From NCBI RefSeq assembly GCF_902459535.1, contig NZ_LR699553.1:4092001-4156000 (forward strand): DNA of 64,000 nucleotides, read 5' to 3'. Below, piece after piece: positions 44,990-55,393 of the stretch. Every line of letters begins with the position of its first letter. The stretch's first letter is position 1. This DNA is from Paraburkholderia dioscoreae (GTDB taxonomy: Bacteria; Pseudomonadota; Gammaproteobacteria; Burkholderiales; Burkholderiaceae). A program made the translations under genes and the position numbers. Under the pieces are notes generated by a model. The model was not told the DNA's origin, searched no databases, and worked only from the letters and a program-made list of their open reading frames with translations.

Positions 44990-47203
44990 TTACCGGGTCG
45001 AATCGTGTGAGCTTGCGGACGGCGCGCCGGCGTTGCCGGAGGCGCTGGCGGCGTCGGATGCTTCAGCGAGTTTGGCGCCCAACGCGGCGCCTACGGCGTC
45101 GCGCGTCTGGACGAATTCTTTCTCGAAGTCGAGCGTCTTGCGCGCGCTCGACATCGCCATCACGACATGCGTGCCGTGATCGGTATCTTTAAGCCAGAAC
45201 CAGAGGCGCCGTTCGCGGACGTAGAACATCGAAAAGATGCCTAACACGAGGAGCAGGCTGCCAAGATACACGACTTTTTTGCCCGGCGCGCGCGTCAGCT
45301 GAAATACCGAAGCTTGCACCTGCTTGAAAGAGTCAAGCTGCAAGTAGACCGGCGATCCATACAAAAAGCTGTCGGATATCGCGTTGATCGAGCTCTGGAT
45401 GAAGCGGCTGGCGTCCGCATTGGCCGTCGCCTCGGGCTCGCCGAGCTGCTGGCGGGACAGCTGGTACAGATCCCATGTGGAGCCTTCGAGCATGCGCAGC
45501 AGCAGGCCGGCGGCCTTTTCCTGTTCGCCCTTCGGCACCGAATGGTCGATAAAACCGGCGATGGCCTGGAAGCCGCCAACCGTCTGCCCGTTCGGCATCT
45601 TGATCCCGTTATCCGCGCCCGCAAAAAGGGTCAGCACGCGCAGCGCGCTTTCTTCGAGATGCTGTTGCAGTTCCGCATTCGCGCCAGGCACCGAGCGCAG
45701 CGCGAAACGGTGAGCGGCCGAGGCGCGCATGGCCGGATCCTCGAGCGTGGCGCGCAGATTCATCCATTCCTTGACCGTGCCGCCGCTGTCGGCGGGAATG
45801 CGCAGATAGCGGAACGGATCGTCCGGATTCACCCGCATGCCGGCGAGGAACATTCTTTCGCCAGACACGTCGACCGGCAGCATGTAGTTGTTGTATTCGC
45901 GCGCCTGGCCGTCCTTGTCGCGCACCTTGTATTGCACCGACGGGCCGACGTTATGCAGATCGAGCGGCTTCGAGGTCTTCGCACCGGAGCCGAGGCGCTC
46001 GTCGAACGCTTCTTTCAGCGTGCGATGCGCCGCGACGCCGCGCGCGTCGGTCTGGCCGCTGCCATTCTGGATGTTTTCCACGTTGATAGCTCGGAAATCG
46101 GTGAATTCCACCGTCTGGCCATCGGCAAGCGGCGTGGCCGAGCTCAACGGCGCATTGCCGCCGATCGTGCCGCCGAACGGCGCGGTCTTCGCGCTGGCGC
46201 CGCTCATCGGGTAGGCCGTCATCTGCATTTGCGAGCCGCCGTCCTGGAAGCTCGATTGATAGATCGACACGCCGTCGTAAGTGAATGGCTTGTTCACTTC
46301 GACACGGGCCGGCACCCGCGCGCCGGTCTTGTGATCCACCACCACGATGTCGCTCGCGAACAGCTTCGGCATGCCCGTCGAGTAGTAATCGACGATGAAC
46401 TTGTTCAGCTCGATCGAAAACGGCAGATCCTGAATCAACGAGCCGTCCGGCTGGTTCAGGATCGCCGTGGAAACGTGCTGCCCTTCCGGCACCCACGCGT
46501 AGCCGCGGAACGTCGGGTTCGATTGCGACAGACGATGTTCCGGCGGAATGTCATTGATCACCGTGTTGGCGCGAATCGGCGACTTGTCGAACAGCCACAT
46601 TTGCAGCTTGATCGGCAGATTGCTGTCGAGCAGACCGCCTAGGCAGATCACCACGATCGCCAGGTGAGCCGAGATGTAGCCGAACTTGGTCAGCGCGCCG
46701 CGTTTGGCGGCGATCAAGGTCGCGCCGTCGGACTCACGCGTGACGAACTTGTAGCCGAGCTTGGCCGAGAGTCTGGCGAGCACGGCCGAGGTCTGCGCGC
46801 GCGTGCCCTGCACCGCGAACTCGCCTTTGTGATGGAACGCGCGCAGGCTGCCTTCGCGGACCTTGTCTTTCCAGCTCTTCGCGTCGGCGACCATTTTCGG
46901 CGCATTGCGGATCACGCACAGCGACACCGACACCATCAGGAAACCGAGAATCAGCATGAACCACCACGAGCTGTACACCGTGTACAGGCTCAGCGAGCGG
47001 AAGATGTCCGCCCAGAACGGGCCGAACTGATTGACGTAGTTGGGGTACGGATCGTCCTGCGTGAGGACGGTGCCAATGATGCTGGCGATCGACAGAATCA
47101 CGAGCAACGAAATGGCAAAACGCATCGAACTCAAGACTTCGATGACGCTGCGCGTAATGCGATTGCCCGACTTCGACTGCAAACCCGACGTGGTGACGCT
47201 CAT
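44990..47203 (-). CDS. resB: Cytochrome c biogenesis protein ResB (Ccs1 type)
   Basis: The 737-residue protein has three N-terminal membrane helices (MRFAISLLVILSIASIIGTVL, WWFMLILGFLMVSVSLCVI, FGYISAHLAIVVICLGGLLD), a large periplasmic domain (about 200-610), a fourth helix (VVYLGSLLLVLGIFSMFYVRERRLW) and an Ala/Ser-rich tail. The pattern QDDPYPNYVNQFGPFW and FDKWF-like loops are typical. It is the partner of CcsB in heme attachment to c-type cytochromes, including the cytochrome c4 gene just upstream. Confidence 0.94.
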   Translation of the reverse strand: MSVTTSGLQSKSGNRITRSVIEVLSSMRFAISLLVILSIASIIGTVLTQDDPYPNYVNQFGPFWADIFRSLSLYTVYSSWWFMLILGFLMVSVSLCVIRNAPKMVADAKSWKDKVREGSLRAFHHKGEFAVQGTRAQTSAVLARLSAKLGYKFVTRESDGATLIAAKRGALTKFGYISAHLAIVVICLGGLLDSNLPIKLQMWLFDKSPIRANTVINDIPPEHRLSQSNPTFRGYAWVPEGQHVSTAILNQPDGSLIQDLPFSIELNKFIVDYYSTGMPKLFASDIVVVDHKTGARVPARVEVNKPFTYDGVSIYQSSFQDGGSQMQMTAYPMSGASAKTAPFGGTIGGNAPLSSATPLADGQTVEFTDFRAINVENIQNGSGQTDARGVAAHRTLKEAFDERLGSGAKTSKPLDLHNVGPSVQYKVRDKDGQAREYNNYMLPVDVSGERMFLAGMRVNPDDPFRYLRIPADSGGTVKEWMNLRATLEDPAMRASAAHRFALRSVPGANAELQQHLEESALRVLTLFAGADNGIKMPNGQTVGGFQAIAGFIDHSVPKGEQEKAAGLLLRMLEGSTWDLYQLSRQQLGEPEATANADASRFIQSSINAISDSFLYGSPVYLQLDSFKQVQASVFQLTRAPGKKVVYLGSLLLVLGIFSMFYVRERRLWFWLKDTDHGTHVVMAMSSARKTLDFEKEFVQTRDAVGAALGAKLAEASDAASASGNAGAPSASSHDSTR

Positions 47204-47225
47204 TCATACTCCGACTGAACAGCAA

Positions 47226-47269
47226 AAAAGGGTGAAGGGCTGTCGTAGGCACGACGCCCCCACCCTTTT
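47226..47269 (-). terminator. Terminator between the cytochrome c4 gene and resB
   Basis: On the minus strand AAAAGGGTG and CACCCTTTT close a long hairpin with inner pairing (GGGC/GCCC), followed by more T. It ends about 20 bp before the resB start, so the cytochrome gene seems to be a separate transcript. Confidence 0.7.
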
Positions 47270-47397
47270 CTTGTTTTGTACCGGCCTCGCCGGGCCGGTT
47301 GCACTTGCGTGCGGACTCGCAAGAGAGCCGGGCCATCCCAGGTTTTCTCCCTCTCGGGGAGCCCGGCGCGAAACGCCAGGTCTGGGCGCCCTCTATC

Positions 47398-48051
47398 CTA
47401 ATGCAAGCCCGCGATGTAATCGGCTACAGCCTTGATCTCACTGTCCGACAGACGCGTTGCAATAGCATGCATTGCCTCGTTGTTGTTACGTGCGCCGGAA
47501 CCTTGCGTGAACGCGGTCAACTGCGCCACCGTATATTCCGCCCACTGCCCCGACAGGCGCGGATACTGCGACGGAATTCCCTGACCGGTCGGCCCGTGGC
47601 AGCTTGCGCAGGCCGGCACGCCCTTGTCGGCAATGCCGCCGCGATAAATCTTCTGGCCGAGCGGAACGGTGTCTTTGTTGTGCGCGTAGCCGGGCTTCGG
47701 GGTCTGCGCAGCGAAATAAGCCGCGACATTGACCATATCCTGATCGGACAGCGCCGCAGCCATGCCCGCCATGATCGCATTGTTGCGCGCTGGCTGCTTG
47801 GCGCCCGGCTGGGTCTTGAAGTCGTTGAGTTCCTTGACGAGATACTCAGGGTGCTGGCCCGCCAGCTTAGGATATGCGCCGCCGGCGCTATTGCCGTCGG
47901 CTCCGTGACATGACGCGCACACCTGCACCGCGATTGCCTGCCCCCGATTGACGTCCGGCTTTACCGGATCTGCTGCTCGTGCCTGAATTGCCAAACCTGA
48001 AAGACCTGCCGCTACATGAAGCACCATCAGAGTCTTGCTCAGTCGATTCAT
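47398..48051 (-). CDS. Diheme cytochrome c4
   Basis: The 217-residue protein starts at the ATG at 48051 (AGGGTG upstream). It has a Sec signal peptide ending in QARA, then two similar cytochrome domains, each with CxxCH: CASCHGADGN and CASCHGPTGQG. The Met ligands are probably in NNAIMAGMA and NEAMHAIA. It carries electrons in the periplasm to terminal oxidases. It sits upstream of the resB-ccsB maturation genes. Confidence 0.94.
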   Translation of the reverse strand: MNRLSKTLMVLHVAAGLSGLAIQARAADPVKPDVNRGQAIAVQVCASCHGADGNSAGGAYPKLAGQHPEYLVKELNDFKTQPGAKQPARNNAIMAGMAAALSDQDMVNVAAYFAAQTPKPGYAHNKDTVPLGQKIYRGGIADKGVPACASCHGPTGQGIPSQYPRLSGQWAEYTVAQLTAFTQGSGARNNNEAMHAIATRLSDSEIKAVADYIAGLH

Positions 48052-48315
48052 TCGCACACCCTGTCTCGTCTTGTGGGATTTTTAGAGAGCCCCTAAACCT
48101 GCCGACTTGCGCCAGGCCCGGCGTTTTCTTGAAGGTTTTGCAAAATACGACGGCGACCGAGTGACCGCCGGGAGCCGCCAAGGCACGCGGGCCGGCCCCC
48201 TCAGGTTTTCAGTAAACCATCGTATTGTACAATAACTCGCTAATCGCTAAGACGCCAGTCGGGCTTGACCCGTCCCCACTCCGGGTTCCCCGGCGTCTCG
48301 AATTCTGGCCTGATC

Positions 48316-48969
48316 ATGTCCTTCCTGCTCCACCAATCCCGCTTTTTCACGACCGTCAATCACTTGCGTGATTTGCCGGCCACTTCGCAACCCGAGATCT
48401 GCTTTGCGGGACGCTCGAACGCGGGCAAGTCGACGGCCATCAATATTCTGTGCAATCAGAAGCGGCTGGCCTTCGCCAGCAAGACGCCAGGACGCACGCA
48501 GCACATCAATTACTTTTCGGTGGGCAAGGCGGAGGAGCCGACCGCGCATCTGGTCGATCTGCCGGGCTACGGTTACGCGGAAGTGCCCGGCGCGGCCAAG
48601 GCGCACTGGGAAGCGCTCCTGTCCACCTATCTGCAGTCGCGCTCGCAATTGCGCGGCATGATCCTGATGATGGACTCGCGCCGCCCGCTGACGGATCTGG
48701 ACCGCCGCATGATCGAGTGGTTCGCGCCGACCGGCAAGCCGATCCATACGCTACTCACCAAGTGCGACAAATTGACACGTCAGGAAAGCGTGAATGCGTT
48801 GCGGGCGACGCAAAAGGGTCTGGCTGAATATCGCGCCGCCGGCTATCGCGGAGAATTGACCGCTCAGCTGTTCTCGGCGCTCAAGCGTATCGGCATCGAC
48901 GAAGCGCACGAGCTGATCGAAAGCTGGCTTATCCCCGACACGAAGGGCGAAACAGAGGCCTCTCAGTAA
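48316..48969 (+). CDS. engB: Ribosome biogenesis GTPase EngB (YsxC/YihA)
   Basis: The 217-residue GTPase starts MSFLLHQSRFFTTVNHL. The G motifs are G1 FAGRSNAGKSTAIN, G2 SKTPGRTQHINYF, G3 VDLPGYGYAEVP, G4 LLTKCDKLTRQE and G5-like TAQLFSALKRIGIDEA. It is essential and acts in 50S subunit assembly. The frame is open 51 bp upstream, but the ATG at 48316 fits the family. It stands alone, upstream of hemB. Confidence 0.96.
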   Translation: MSFLLHQSRFFTTVNHLRDLPATSQPEICFAGRSNAGKSTAINILCNQKRLAFASKTPGRTQHINYFSVGKAEEPTAHLVDLPGYGYAEVPGAAKAHWEALLSTYLQSRSQLRGMILMMDSRRPLTDLDRRMIEWFAPTGKPIHTLLTKCDKLTRQESVNALRATQKGLAEYRAAGYRGELTAQLFSALKRIGIDEAHELIESWLIPDTKGETEASQ

Positions 48970-49019
48970 GCAGGGTGAGCACCGCCAGGTAACGGAAAAC
49001 CGCCATTGCGGCTGCCCAT

Positions 49020-49126
49020 AAAAAAACCCGCCGCTTTAACGGCGGGTCAAACAGCCTAATCGAAAAAACGACAGGCACCCGCTCAGGGAGGAGAAGCGGG
49101 GAGGTCAGCGCAAGGCGCCTTGCTCG
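49020..49126 (-). ncRNA. Candidate small RNA with an anti-Shine-Dalgarno hairpin loop, antisense to the engB-hemB spacer
   Basis: Read on the minus strand, the spacer holds three structures in order. First is a palindrome GCAAG-GCGC-CTTGC (49123-49110). Second is a hairpin with stem CCCGCT/AGCGGG and the C/T-rich loop TCTCCTCCCTG (49100-49078). Third is a terminator ACCCGCCG-TTAAAG-CGGCGGGT followed by seven T (49047-49020). The T-run exists only on the minus strand, although both neighbouring genes are on plus. A -10-like TATCAT, preceded by TGG, lies at 49138-49133. The loop complements GGAGG-type ribosome sites. Extent and start are inferred. Confidence 0.6.
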
Positions 49127-49220
49127 ATCGGTATGATATACCATTGTCTCGAAAAGTTTCCGGCAGCCGAGGCAGGCGTTACTTGTCCACTCCACACATC
49201 CACGTTTCTTCGATTCGTCT

Positions 49221-50219
<999 letters not shown>

Positions 50220-50319
50220 CTCGGCGCGCCGCCTTTCGAAGCGGCTCAGGCGTTGAAATGGACGGAGGCCGGCTGGTTTGTCGTGCCTCCCTGCGTTTTT
50301 TGTTCGGCACGTGTCTCCG

Positions 50320-52206
50320 TTAGACCCCGGTCCCACGCGCCCGATCCAGACTGCGCAAGAACTTATCCGCCGACTCATATCCGACGACGCGCAGCACTTC
50401 CTTGCCACCCTGATCGAAGAAGATGATCCCCGGCGGCCCGAACAGGCTGAAGCGCTTAAGCAGCGTTTGATCGTCGGCGTTGTTTGCGGTGACGTCCGCG
50501 CGCAGCAGATTCAACTGCTTCAATTTCGCCTGCACGCGCGGGTCGCTGAAGGTGAACTTCTCCATCTCTTTACAACTGACGCACCAGTCGGCGTAAAAAT
50601 CGAGCATAGCGGGCTGTGCGGCCGTTTTGACGGCCTCGTCGAGTTCAATCGATGTACGCACCGGGGCGAACGTCAAATCGCTCTGTGACGCGCCGTCAGG
50701 CCTATACGACGCGTTCGCCACACCCACTTCCCCGCCGCGCGCCGCCAATACGGCGAGCGGGCGCAGGGGATCGGATGAGCCCGCAGCCAGCCCGACCAGC
50801 AGGACCGTCGCCCAGACGGCCAACGCGGCGCCGATGCCTCGGCCAAGCCGGCGCCACACGGACGCCTGCGCGACGGGCGCCGAGAACAAGCCGAGTGAGG
50901 CTGCTGCGATCAACAACCAGAGCGCGCTCAGAAGCATGGTCGCAGTCGCGCCGAGTACCGGCCAGACGATCCACAGCGCCGCTGCGAGCAATACCACGCC
51001 GAAGAACACCTTGACGCCGTCCATCCAGGCGCCGGCGCGCGGCAACAGCGTGCCTGCGCCAAGACCCAGAATGAGCAGGGGCACACCCAGGCCCAATCCC
51101 ATTGAGAATAGCGCTGCACCGCCGAGCACGGCGTCGCCCGTATGCGCAATGAACGCCAGCACGGCGAAGAGCGGCGCGGTCATGCAGGCGCCGACCACCA
51201 GCGCGGACAGCGCGCCCATCAGAGCAACGGCAGCGAACTTGCCGCCGGAGCGACCCGCCGAGGCGCGTGAAACGCCGTCCTGCCAGCGCCGCGGAAGCGC
51301 GACGTCGAAGCCGGCAATCAGGGTCAGCGCGAAAATCGTCAGCAGCACGCCAAATGCACCGAGTACCCACGGATTTTGCAACCATGCGCCGAGACTTTGG
51401 CCGATCAACGCGGCAGCAATGCCAAGCGCCGTGTACACGAGCGCCATGCCGAGCACATAAGCAGCCGACAATGCGAATCCGCGGGCACGTGTCACTCGCG
51501 CGCCCTCCCCGATGATGATCGCTGAGAGAATAGGAATCATCGGGTAGGAACATGGGAGCAGACTGAGCACGGCGCCGGCGACGAAATAAAGTCCGACGAT
51601 CGCGAAGAAGCCGCCGCCTTGCAGCAGCGACTGCGCGTAGTCTGCGTTGGTGGCGCGCTCATACCATGAGGTGCCCGCAGCGGATGACTGTCCTGACTGT
51701 TGCGCGACATCGGCGCTGGCTGCTTCTGGACCGCCGGCTGCCTGCAGAGCCGCGCCGCCTACGTGGTACACGCGCTCCATCGGTGGATAGCAGATGCCGG
51801 CATCAGCACAACCTTGCGACGTCACCGCGAGATCGAAGGGTCCGGCCGCCTGTTTAACGGGAATGCGGATCGTCAACTCGTTCCGGTACGTCTCGACGTT
51901 CTTGTTGAAGGTCTGATCGAACTTGACGTGGCCGGCCGGTAGTTGTGGCTCGCCGATCGTCGTCGTGCCGTTGCGTGTCGCGAAGGCGAAGCGCTCCCGG
52001 TACATGTAGTAGCCATCCGCAATCTTGTAGGTCACGTCGACTTCGCCGGGTTTCTCCGTCGCGCTGAATTTGAAAGCGGCTGCGGGATCGAGGAAGTCGT
52101 CCGCCGCGCGAGCGAGCGCGCCGAATTGCACGAGGACAAGACAACCGGACAGGAAAAACAGGCTACGCAACGCATTGCGCGCACGCCGGTCGAGACCTTT
52201 AAACAT
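50320..52206 (-). CDS. dsbD: Thiol:disulfide interchange protein DsbD
   Basis: The 628-residue protein has a signal anchor and a periplasmic alpha domain with its CxxxxxC pair (CADAGICYPP). The eight-helix membrane domain begins FVAGAVLSLLPCSYPMIPILS with the first membrane Cys; the second lies in VVGACMTAPLF. The C-terminal thioredoxin domain has FYADWCVSCKEMEKF. It carries electrons from cytoplasmic thioredoxin to periplasmic partners such as DsbC and cytochrome c maturation proteins. Its start overlaps the cutA stop by eight bases. Confidence 0.96.
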   Translation of the reverse strand: MFKGLDRRARNALRSLFFLSGCLVLVQFGALARAADDFLDPAAAFKFSATEKPGEVDVTYKIADGYYMYRERFAFATRNGTTTIGEPQLPAGHVKFDQTFNKNVETYRNELTIRIPVKQAAGPFDLAVTSQGCADAGICYPPMERVYHVGGAALQAAGGPEAASADVAQQSGQSSAAGTSWYERATNADYAQSLLQGGGFFAIVGLYFVAGAVLSLLPCSYPMIPILSAIIIGEGARVTRARGFALSAAYVLGMALVYTALGIAAALIGQSLGAWLQNPWVLGAFGVLLTIFALTLIAGFDVALPRRWQDGVSRASAGRSGGKFAAVALMGALSALVVGACMTAPLFAVLAFIAHTGDAVLGGAALFSMGLGLGVPLLILGLGAGTLLPRAGAWMDGVKVFFGVVLLAAALWIVWPVLGATATMLLSALWLLIAAASLGLFSAPVAQASVWRRLGRGIGAALAVWATVLLVGLAAGSSDPLRPLAVLAARGGEVGVANASYRPDGASQSDLTFAPVRTSIELDEAVKTAAQPAMLDFYADWCVSCKEMEKFTFSDPRVQAKLKQLNLLRADVTANNADDQTLLKRFSLFGPPGIIFFDQGGKEVLRVVGYESADKFLRSLDRARGTGV

Positions 52207-52531
52207 GGAGGGGACGTTGGGTTTCAGCAGTGATCCACTGGCCGTACGCGGCCGATGCCGTCGCTTGCCACGAGAGGATCTCCGGCGTGTCGTAGGGATG
52301 GTGGGCCTGAATGTAGCGCTCGAGTTCGAGCGCGCGTGCCGAGCTGGTCTTGAACAGTAACTGGATCTCCTGCGCCGTTTCGATTGCGCCCCGCCAATGA
52401 TAGCTGGACTGCACGGCGCCTAGCTGAGTGACGCAAGCGCATAGCCGGGTGGCCAGCGCATCCGCGGCGAGCTTCTGAGCCACGGCCGCATCAGGCACCG
52501 TCGTCAGAATCAAGGTCACATTCAAGCTCAC
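52199..52531 (-). CDS. cutA: CutA1-family divalent cation tolerance protein
   Basis: The 110-residue protein has a ferredoxin-like trimeric fold: LILTTVPDAAVAQKLAADALATRLCACVTQL, SSYHWRGAIETAQEIQLLFKTS, ALELERYIQAHHPYDTPEIL. I take the GTG at 52531 as the start because GGAG lies six bases before it. A TTG at 52546 is the other option. The family is linked to copper tolerance and to protein stability, but the role is unsettled. It is coupled to dsbD. Confidence 0.93.
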   Translation of the reverse strand: MSLNVTLILTTVPDAAVAQKLAADALATRLCACVTQLGAVQSSYHWRGAIETAQEIQLLFKTSSARALELERYIQAHHPYDTPEILSWQATASAAYGQWITAETQRPLHV

Positions 52532-52546
52532 AAATGGCTCCGGCAA

Positions 52547-52912
52547 GGCACGATTCAGTTGCCGTTATCGTATCACCTAGCCTTGCCCTACCGCAGACGG
52601 CTCCGCGACTACGGTGCGCGGCATATGGCCGTCACGGCGACACCGCCGTAACACGTTCTGACGCTGATCGGCGCCCGGTCCGTCAACCTCGGGCTGCCAA
52701 ACTCGCACTCGCCTCTGTCCGGCTTCGGATCGTCACACCCGTCGTACCGGACTGGACCCGTACGCCCTCTTCCGCAGTTTTTCACGGATCGCCGCTCTGC
52801 TTCACGCCCGCTTGCCAGGATCGGTCACCCTCTCGCAGCTATGCATCGCTCGTTGTGATCAACTTGCGGTGGAGCTTGCCCCCACCAGGGTGCGCCATAT
52901 CGGGGCGCCGCA
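52547..52912. other. Gene-free stretch between cutA and rplQ
   Basis: About 370 bp with no supported gene. A plus-strand open frame crosses it, but its product is low-quality and runs antisense into rplQ. The cutA-dsbD promoter is probably here, though no clear sigma-70 pair is seen. Confidence 0.5.
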
Positions 52913-52913
52913 A

Positions 52914-52949
52914 ACAAAAAAGCCAGGCTCGAATGCCTGGCTTTTTTTC
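52914..52949. terminator. Bidirectional terminator at the end of the alpha ribosomal operon
   Basis: AGCCAGGC (52921-52928) and GCCTGGCT (52935-52942) form a perfect 8-bp stem with a 6-nt loop. A-runs on the left and T-runs on the right allow it to act on the minus strand after rplQ, which ends at 52963, and also on plus. Confidence 0.9.
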
Positions 52950-52962
52950 GATGCGAGAAAAC

Positions 52963-53355
52963 TTACTCAGCTTCTTGCACTTCAACTTCTTCAACTTCCG
53001 GACGGTCGAGCAATTCGACCAGTGCCATCGGAGCATTGTCGCCGACGCGGAAGCCGAACTTCAGCACGCGCAGGTAGCCGCCCGGACGGGTAGCGTAACG
53101 CGGGCCGAGAACTTCGAACAGCTTCGTGACCGAGTCACGATCGCGCAGGCGGTTGAACGCCAGACGACGATTTGCCAGCGACGGCTTCTTGCCGAGCGTG
53201 ATCAGCGGCTCGACAACTTTACGAAGTTCTTTCGCCTTCGGCAGCGTGGTCTTGATGACTTCGTGCTCGATCAGCGAGTTGGACATATTACGGAGCATTG
53301 CCAGACGGTGGCTGCTCGTGCGGTTCAGTTTCCGCAAACCATGACGGTGACGCAT
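52963..53355 (-). CDS. rplQ: 50S ribosomal protein L17
   Basis: The 130-residue protein has the L17 signature MRHRHGLRKLNRTSSHRLAMLRNM and the body EHEVIKTTLPKAKELRKVVEPLITLGK. It lies near the exit tunnel of the large subunit. It is the last gene of the alpha operon, 180 bp after rpoA, with a hairpin between. The C-terminus is acidic (EVEEVEVQEAE). Confidence 0.98.
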   Translation of the reverse strand: MRHRHGLRKLNRTSSHRLAMLRNMSNSLIEHEVIKTTLPKAKELRKVVEPLITLGKKPSLANRRLAFNRLRDRDSVTKLFEVLGPRYATRPGGYLRVLKFGFRVGDNAPMALVELLDRPEVEEVEVQEAE

Positions 53356-53459
53356 GTTAATTCCTTCGATTCAAAGTTTTGGTCCAGCTCTTCTATCGCC
53401 TCGAACTACCCACGGTTTCCCAACGGTAGCGAGCGCACGGGCCGGTAGTGAAAAAAGAC

Positions 53460-53492
53460 AAGACGCGGATTTTAAAGGAAAATCCGCGTCTT
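53460..53492 (-). other. Perfect hairpin in the rpoA-rplQ spacer
   Basis: AAGACGCGGATTTT and AAAATCCGCGTCTT pair over 14 bp around a 5-nt loop. On the minus strand GTC and then TTTTTT follow, so it can act as a partial terminator or processing site inside the operon. Confidence 0.7.
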
Positions 53493-53534
53493 TGCCAGTG
53501 CAGCGGCGGGCTCTGGCCCGGGACTACTTGTCGA

Positions 53535-54512
53535 TTACTTGTCCAGCCCAGCCGGCGGCCAATTCTCGAGTTTCATGCCGAGCGTCAAACCACGCGACGC
53601 CAGTACTTCCTTGATTTCGTTCAGCGATTTGCGGCCCAGATTCGGCGTCTTGAGCAGCTCGTTTTCCGTGCGCTGGATCAGGTCGCCGATGTAGTAAATG
53701 TTCTCGGCCTTCAGGCAGTTCGCGGAACGAACCGTCAGTTCGAGATCATCCACCGGACGCAGCAGAATCGGATCGATCTGCGGCGCACGCGACGGCGCTT
53801 CAGCCGTTGCTTCGGTGCCTTCGAGTGCAGCGAAGACCGACAGTTGATCGACCAGAATGCGCGCCGACTGACGGATCGCTTCTTCCGGCGAAATCACACC
53901 GTTGGTTTCGATGTTCATCACGAGCTTGTCGAGGTCGGTACGCTGTTCGACGCGAGCGCTTTCAACGGCGTAGCTCACGCGGCGAACCGGCGAGAACGAC
54001 GCGTCCAGCACGATACGGCCGATGATCTTGGCCGACTCTTCGCCGTAGCGACGCACATTGCCCGGCACATAGCCGCGGCCCTTCTCAACCTTGATCTGCA
54101 CGTCGAGCTTGCCGCCCTTCGACAGATGCGCGATCACGTGATCCGGGTTGATCACTTCGCAATCGTGCGCGAGTTCGATGTCGCCAGCGGTGACAACGCC
54201 TTCGCCTTCCTTGCGCAGCGTGACCGTCACTTCATCACGGTTATGCAGCTTGAACACCACGCCCTTCAGGTTCAACAACAGGTTGACCACATCCTCTTGC
54301 ACACCGTCGAGCGTCGAATACTCATGCACGACGCCTGCGATCGTCACTTCGGTCGGCGCGTAGCCGATCATCGACGACAGCAGCACGCGCCGGAGCGCGT
54401 TACCCAAGGTGTGGCCGTAACCGCGTTCAAACGGTTCCATGACCACTTTCGCGTGGCTCTCACCAAGCGATTCAACTGCGATGATCTTGGGCTTCAACAA
54501 ACTGGTTTGCAT
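53535..54512 (-). CDS. rpoA: RNA polymerase alpha subunit RpoA
   Basis: The 325-residue protein has the N-terminal dimerisation domain ([49 protein letters not shown]) and the C-terminal domain ([55 protein letters not shown]). The C-terminal domain contacts promoter UP elements and activators. It sits between rpsD and rplQ as in the standard alpha operon. Confidence 0.99.
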
Positions 54513-54636
54513 AGGTTTTCCTTTTCAATACCCTCGGCTCGTTACACCGATAAGGCTGACCGGTAACAACCTGAAAATAAACAGCCGAGACGCCTCCTTG
54601 CTTAGCGCAATCGAGGTGCCCCGGCCGTTAATCCGA

Positions 54637-55260
54637 TTACCGCGAATACAATTCGACGATCAGGCTTTCGTTGATATCGCCAGCGATGTCGCTGCGTTCC
54701 GGCTTCTGCTTGAAGGTACCTTCGAACTTCTTCGAATCGACAGCGACCCAACTCGGCAGACCGCCTTGCTCAGCCAGCGATAGCGCTTCGAGGATACGCG
54801 CTTGCTTCTTCTTCTGTTCACGGACTGCGACGACGTCGCCTGCCTTCACTTGCATCGACGGAATGTTCGACACGACGCCGTTCACCGTGATCGCCTTGTG
54901 GCTCACTAACTGACGCGCTTCAGCGCGCGTCGAGCCGAAGCCCATGCGATACACGACGTTATCCAAACGCGATTCGAGCAATTGCAACAGATTTTCACCC
55001 GTATTGCCCTTCAGGCGGTCGGCTTCAGCGAAGTAACGACGGAATTGACGCTCGAGGACACCGTAGATGCGCTTCACTTTTTGCTTTTCGCGCAACTGCG
55101 TACCGTAGTCGGACGTACGGGCACCAGACGTGCGGCCGTGCTGGCCAGGCTTGCTGTCAAGCTTACACTTGTCAGCGAGCGAACGACGGGCGCTCTTCAG
55201 GAAAAGGTCAGTGCCTTCACGGCGGGACAGCTTGGCCTTAGGGCCGATATAACGTGCCAC
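54637..55260 (-). CDS. rpsD: 30S ribosomal protein S4
   Basis: The 207-residue protein shows ARYIGPKAKLSRREG, KPGQHGRTSGARTSDYGTQLREKQKVKRIYG and the S4 RNA-binding domain LESRLDNVVYRMGFGSTRAEARQLVSHKAITVNGVV. It lacks the zinc-finger cysteines of the C+ form. S4 starts 30S assembly and, in E. coli, represses the alpha operon. A 147-bp spacer with a hairpin separates it from rpsK. Confidence 0.98.
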   Translation of the reverse strand: MARYIGPKAKLSRREGTDLFLKSARRSLADKCKLDSKPGQHGRTSGARTSDYGTQLREKQKVKRIYGVLERQFRRYFAEADRLKGNTGENLLQLLESRLDNVVYRMGFGSTRAEARQLVSHKAITVNGVVSNIPSMQVKAGDVVAVREQKKKQARILEALSLAEQGGLPSWVAVDSKKFEGTFKQKPERSDIAGDINESLIVELYSR

Positions 55261-55349
55261 GTTGATTCCTTCTATGATTGATCACGCGAATGCATGCACC
55301 CGCGCTAGTCCGAACCCTATGGGTCGAACGGTGGGCTTAGTCAATTTAA

Positions 55350-55393
55350 TAGCGCAAGCAGCCTGCCGCCGCATAGGGCGGCAACAGGCGCTA
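55350..55393 (-). other. Hairpin in the rpsK-rpsD spacer
   Basis: The segments TAGCGCAAGCAGCCTGCCGCC and GGCGGCAACAGGCGCTA (plus strand) pair almost fully around a short loop. It lies in a 147-bp gap inside the alpha operon. No T-run follows it on the minus strand, so a simple terminator is unlikely. It may be a processing or regulatory structure. Confidence 0.55.

Noticed and set aside
48970..49195. Minus-strand protein-coding frame in the engB-hemB spacer
   Set aside because: It crosses the terminator and hairpins of the candidate small RNA, has no ribosome site, and its residues look random.
53448..54566. 372-codon plus-strand frame opposite rpoA
   Set aside because: It is a shadow of rpoA with no motif.
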